Source: Neodiprion pinetum
Lineage: Eukaryota > Arthropoda > Insecta > Hymenoptera > Diprionidae
Length of the DNA: 64,000 nucleotides
Reading direction: 5' to 3'
Assembly (NCBI RefSeq): GCF_021155775.2
Contig: NW_027184495.1
Coordinates: forward strand, 1-64,000
Below are positions 62,080 through 64,000 of the stretch, piece by piece. Made by a program: the position numbers and the translations under genes. The notes beneath the pieces are model-generated. The model was not told the origin of the DNA, searched no databases, and saw nothing but the letters and a program-made list of their open reading frames with translations. Every line of letters begins with the position of its first letter. Positions within the stretch are counted from its first letter, which is position 1.

Positions 62080-64000
62080 GATCGACTTTGGAACGACGCG
62101 CATTGCCTTTTGCTTGACTGTGACCGTGCCCAACACGAGTCCCCACCGCCTCTGATCGACTCCGGGACGACGCGCATTGCCTTTCGCCCGACTGCGACCG
62201 CGCCCGACACGTGTCCACACTGCTTCCGATCGACTCTAGAACGACGCGCATTGCCTTTTGCTCGACTGTGACCGTGCCCAACACGTGTCCCTACTGCCTC
62301 TGATCGACTCTGGAACGACGCGCATTGCCTTTTACTCGACTGTGACCGCGCCCAACCAGTGTCCCTACTGCCTCTGATCGACTCCGGAACGACGCGCATT
62401 GCCTTTTACTCGACTGTGACCGCGCCCAACCAGTGTCCCTACTGCCTCCGATCGACTCTGAAACGACGCGCATTGCCTCTTGCTCGACTGTGACCGTGCC
62501 CAACCAGCGTCCCTGCTGCCACCGATCGACTTTGGAACGACGCGCATCGCTTTTTGCGCGGCTGTGACTGTGCCCAACACGTGTCCCTACTGCCTTTGAT
62601 CGACTCTAGAACGACGCGCATTGCCTTTTACTCGACTGTGACCGCGCCCAACCAGTGTCCCTACTGCCTCCGATCGACTTTGGAACGACGCGCATTGCCT
62701 TTTGCTCGACTGTGACCGTGCCCGACACGAGTCCCCACCGCCTCTGATCGACTCCGGGACGACGCGCATTGCCTATCGCCCGACTAAACCGCGCCCGACA
62801 CGTGTCCACACTGCCTCCGATCGACTCTAGAACGACGCGCATTGCCTTTTGCTCGACTGTGACCGTGCACAACACGAGTCCCCACCGCCTCTGATCGACT
62901 CCGGGACGACGCGCATTGCCTTTTACTCGACTGTGACCGCGCCCAACCAGTGTCCCTACTGCCTCCGATCGACTTTGGAACGACGCGCATTGCCTTTTGC
63001 TCGACTGTGACCGTGCCCAACACGAGTCCCCACCGCCTCTGATCGACTCCGGGACGACGCGCATTGCCTATCGCCCGACTAAACCGCGCCCGACACGTGT
63101 CCACACTGCCTCCGATCGACTCTAGAACGACGCGCATTGCCTTTTGATCGACTGTGACCGTGCCCAACACGTGTCCCCACGGCCTCTGATCAACTGCGGG
63201 AGGCCATCCAACACCTCCTGCTCCACTCTAACGATGCTCGTGCCGAATCCCTACTGCCACCGTTCGACTCTGGGACGACGCGCATTGCCTTGTGCTCGAC
63301 TGTGACCGTGCCCAACACGAGTCCCCACCGCCTCTGATCGACTCCGGGACGACGCGCATTGCCTTTCGCCCGACTGCGACCGCGCCCGACACGTGTCCAC
63401 ACTGCTTCCGATCGACTCTAGAACGACGCGCATTGCCTTTTGCTCGACTGTGACCGTGCCTAACACGTGTCCCCACGGCCTCTGATCAACTGCGGGAGGC
63501 CATCCAACGCCTCCTGCTTCACTCGGACGATGCTCGTATCAAGTCCACTTTGCCACCGATCGACTCTGGAACGACGCGCATTGCCTTTTGCTCGACTGTG
63601 ACCGTGCACAACACGAGTCCCCACCGCCTCTGATCGACTCCGGGACGACGCGCATTGCCTTTTACTCGACTGTGACCGTGCCCAACCAGCGTCCCTACTG
63701 CCTCCGATCGACTCTGAAACGACGCGCATCGCCTTTTGCTCGACTGTGACTGTGCCCAACACGTGTCCCTACTGCCTCCGATCGACTTTGAAACGACGCG
63801 CATCGCCTTTTACTCAACTGTGACCGTGCCCAACCAGTGTCCCCACTGCCTTCGATCGACTCTGGAACGACGCGCATTGCCTTTTGCTCGACTGTGACCG
63901 TGCCCAACACGTGTCCCTACTGCCTCTGATCGACTCTGGAACGACGCGCATTGCCTTTTACTCGACTGTGACCGCGCCCAACCAGTGTCCCTACTGCCTC

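Larger units (their letters stand above)
30726..64000 (+). repeat. GC-rich 74-bp satellite, forward block 3 (runs off window)
   Basis: About 450 monomers, head to tail without inversion, continuing past the right edge. Main A subtypes are those with aaccagtgtccctac, aacacgtgtccctac, aacacgagtccccacc and gcccgacacgtgtccacac. Two B subtypes recur. Nineteen 73-bp marker monomers with gactaaacc occur only here. Long minus-strand open frames, up to 194 codons at 32,560-33,144, 39,069-39,653, 43,283-43,867, 50,088-50,672, 53,489-54,073 and 58,518-59,102, are the same few monomers repeated. They are not called as genes. Confidence 0.93.
53230..64000 (+). repeat. Third higher-order region, mosaic of copies 1 and 2
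   Basis: Best matches by section: 53.2-54.2 kb to 43.0-44.0 (offset 10,206); 54.2-55.8 to 50.8-52.4 (3,401 = 46 x 74 minus 3); 55.3-60.07 to 46.8-51.6 (8,430 = 114 x 74 minus 6); 60.07-61.5 to 44.76-46.2 (15,309 = 207 x 74 minus 9); and 62.3-64.0 to 51.86-53.57 (10,428 = 141 x 74 minus 6). Private substitutions include gtcgctac near 55,040, ctacagcc near 56,080, gaacaacgc near 56,693 and gatcatcttt near 59,492. It runs off the window. Confidence 0.75.

Noticed and set aside
14863..64000. CRISPR-like array of regular repeats
   Set aside because: Units are contiguous 74-bp copies without unique spacers, and the composition and context are eukaryotic.
14863..64000. CENP-B box in the GC satellite
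   Set aside because: I searched by eye for the TTCG....A..CGGG pattern on both strands in A and B monomers. Partial resemblances (gttcgactctggg, ctccggga) fail at the required positions.
1..64000. Telomeric TTAGG or TTAGGG arrays
   Set aside because: Only isolated gttaggc motifs occur within the inverted dimers; no tandem telomere repeats.
14863..64000. Fragment of a repetitive protein gene such as a mucin or surface antigen
   Set aside because: The repeat period is not a multiple of three, single-base-deletion monomers are tolerated, and blocks are inverted. All of these would destroy a repeated protein.

Overview
The window holds no protein or RNA gene that I can support. It is 64 kb of eukaryotic, heterochromatin-like DNA made of two unrelated tandem-repeat arrays and one small non-autonomous DNA transposon. 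Nothing identifies the species. Very low GC in one array, a short palindromic element with long terminal inverted repeats (TIRs) ending in CAGGGTGTCCC, and undepleted CpG in the other array would fit an arthropod, perhaps an insect such as a hymenopteran. That is a weak inference.

Positions 1-14,862: an extremely AT-rich composite satellite. I count 39 copies of a roughly 250-300 bp core, each separated by TA/TATG microsatellite, with core-to-core spacing mostly 300-480 bp. The cores fall into three sequence types (called alpha, beta and gamma here). Alpha and beta are mixed up to about 9.9 kb and gamma fills 9.9-14.86 kb. A five-core block is duplicated, and the second copy carries an extra 112-bp-arm palindrome. 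At 11,078-11,691 a 614-bp MITE-like element sits in a microsatellite spacer. Removing it restores the usual core spacing.

Positions 14,863-64,000: an abrupt switch to a GC-rich satellite (about 60% GC) with a 74-bp monomer, running off the right edge. There are two monomer families, a common A and a diverged B. Three blocks (14,863-15,198, 23,517-24,922 and 29,320-30,725) run in the opposite orientation and keep a regular A-B 148-bp dimer. The rest is mostly A, with B monomers often paired four monomers apart. From about 31.9 kb the array is built from a roughly 10.5-kb segment present twice almost unchanged (31,905-42,210 and 42,628-53,229) and a third time as a rearranged mosaic to the window end. 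Every duplication offset I measured there equals a whole number of 74-bp monomers minus one base for each 73-bp marker monomer crossed.

Open reading frames throughout are by-products of repeats. In the AT array they translate microsatellite into Tyr/Ile runs. In the GC array, 74 leaves remainder 2 on division by 3, so one frame passes through all three frames of the same monomer. The interest here is repeat evolution (strict register, inversion blocks, nested duplication, a chimeric crossover point), not a gene system. All comparisons were made by eye.
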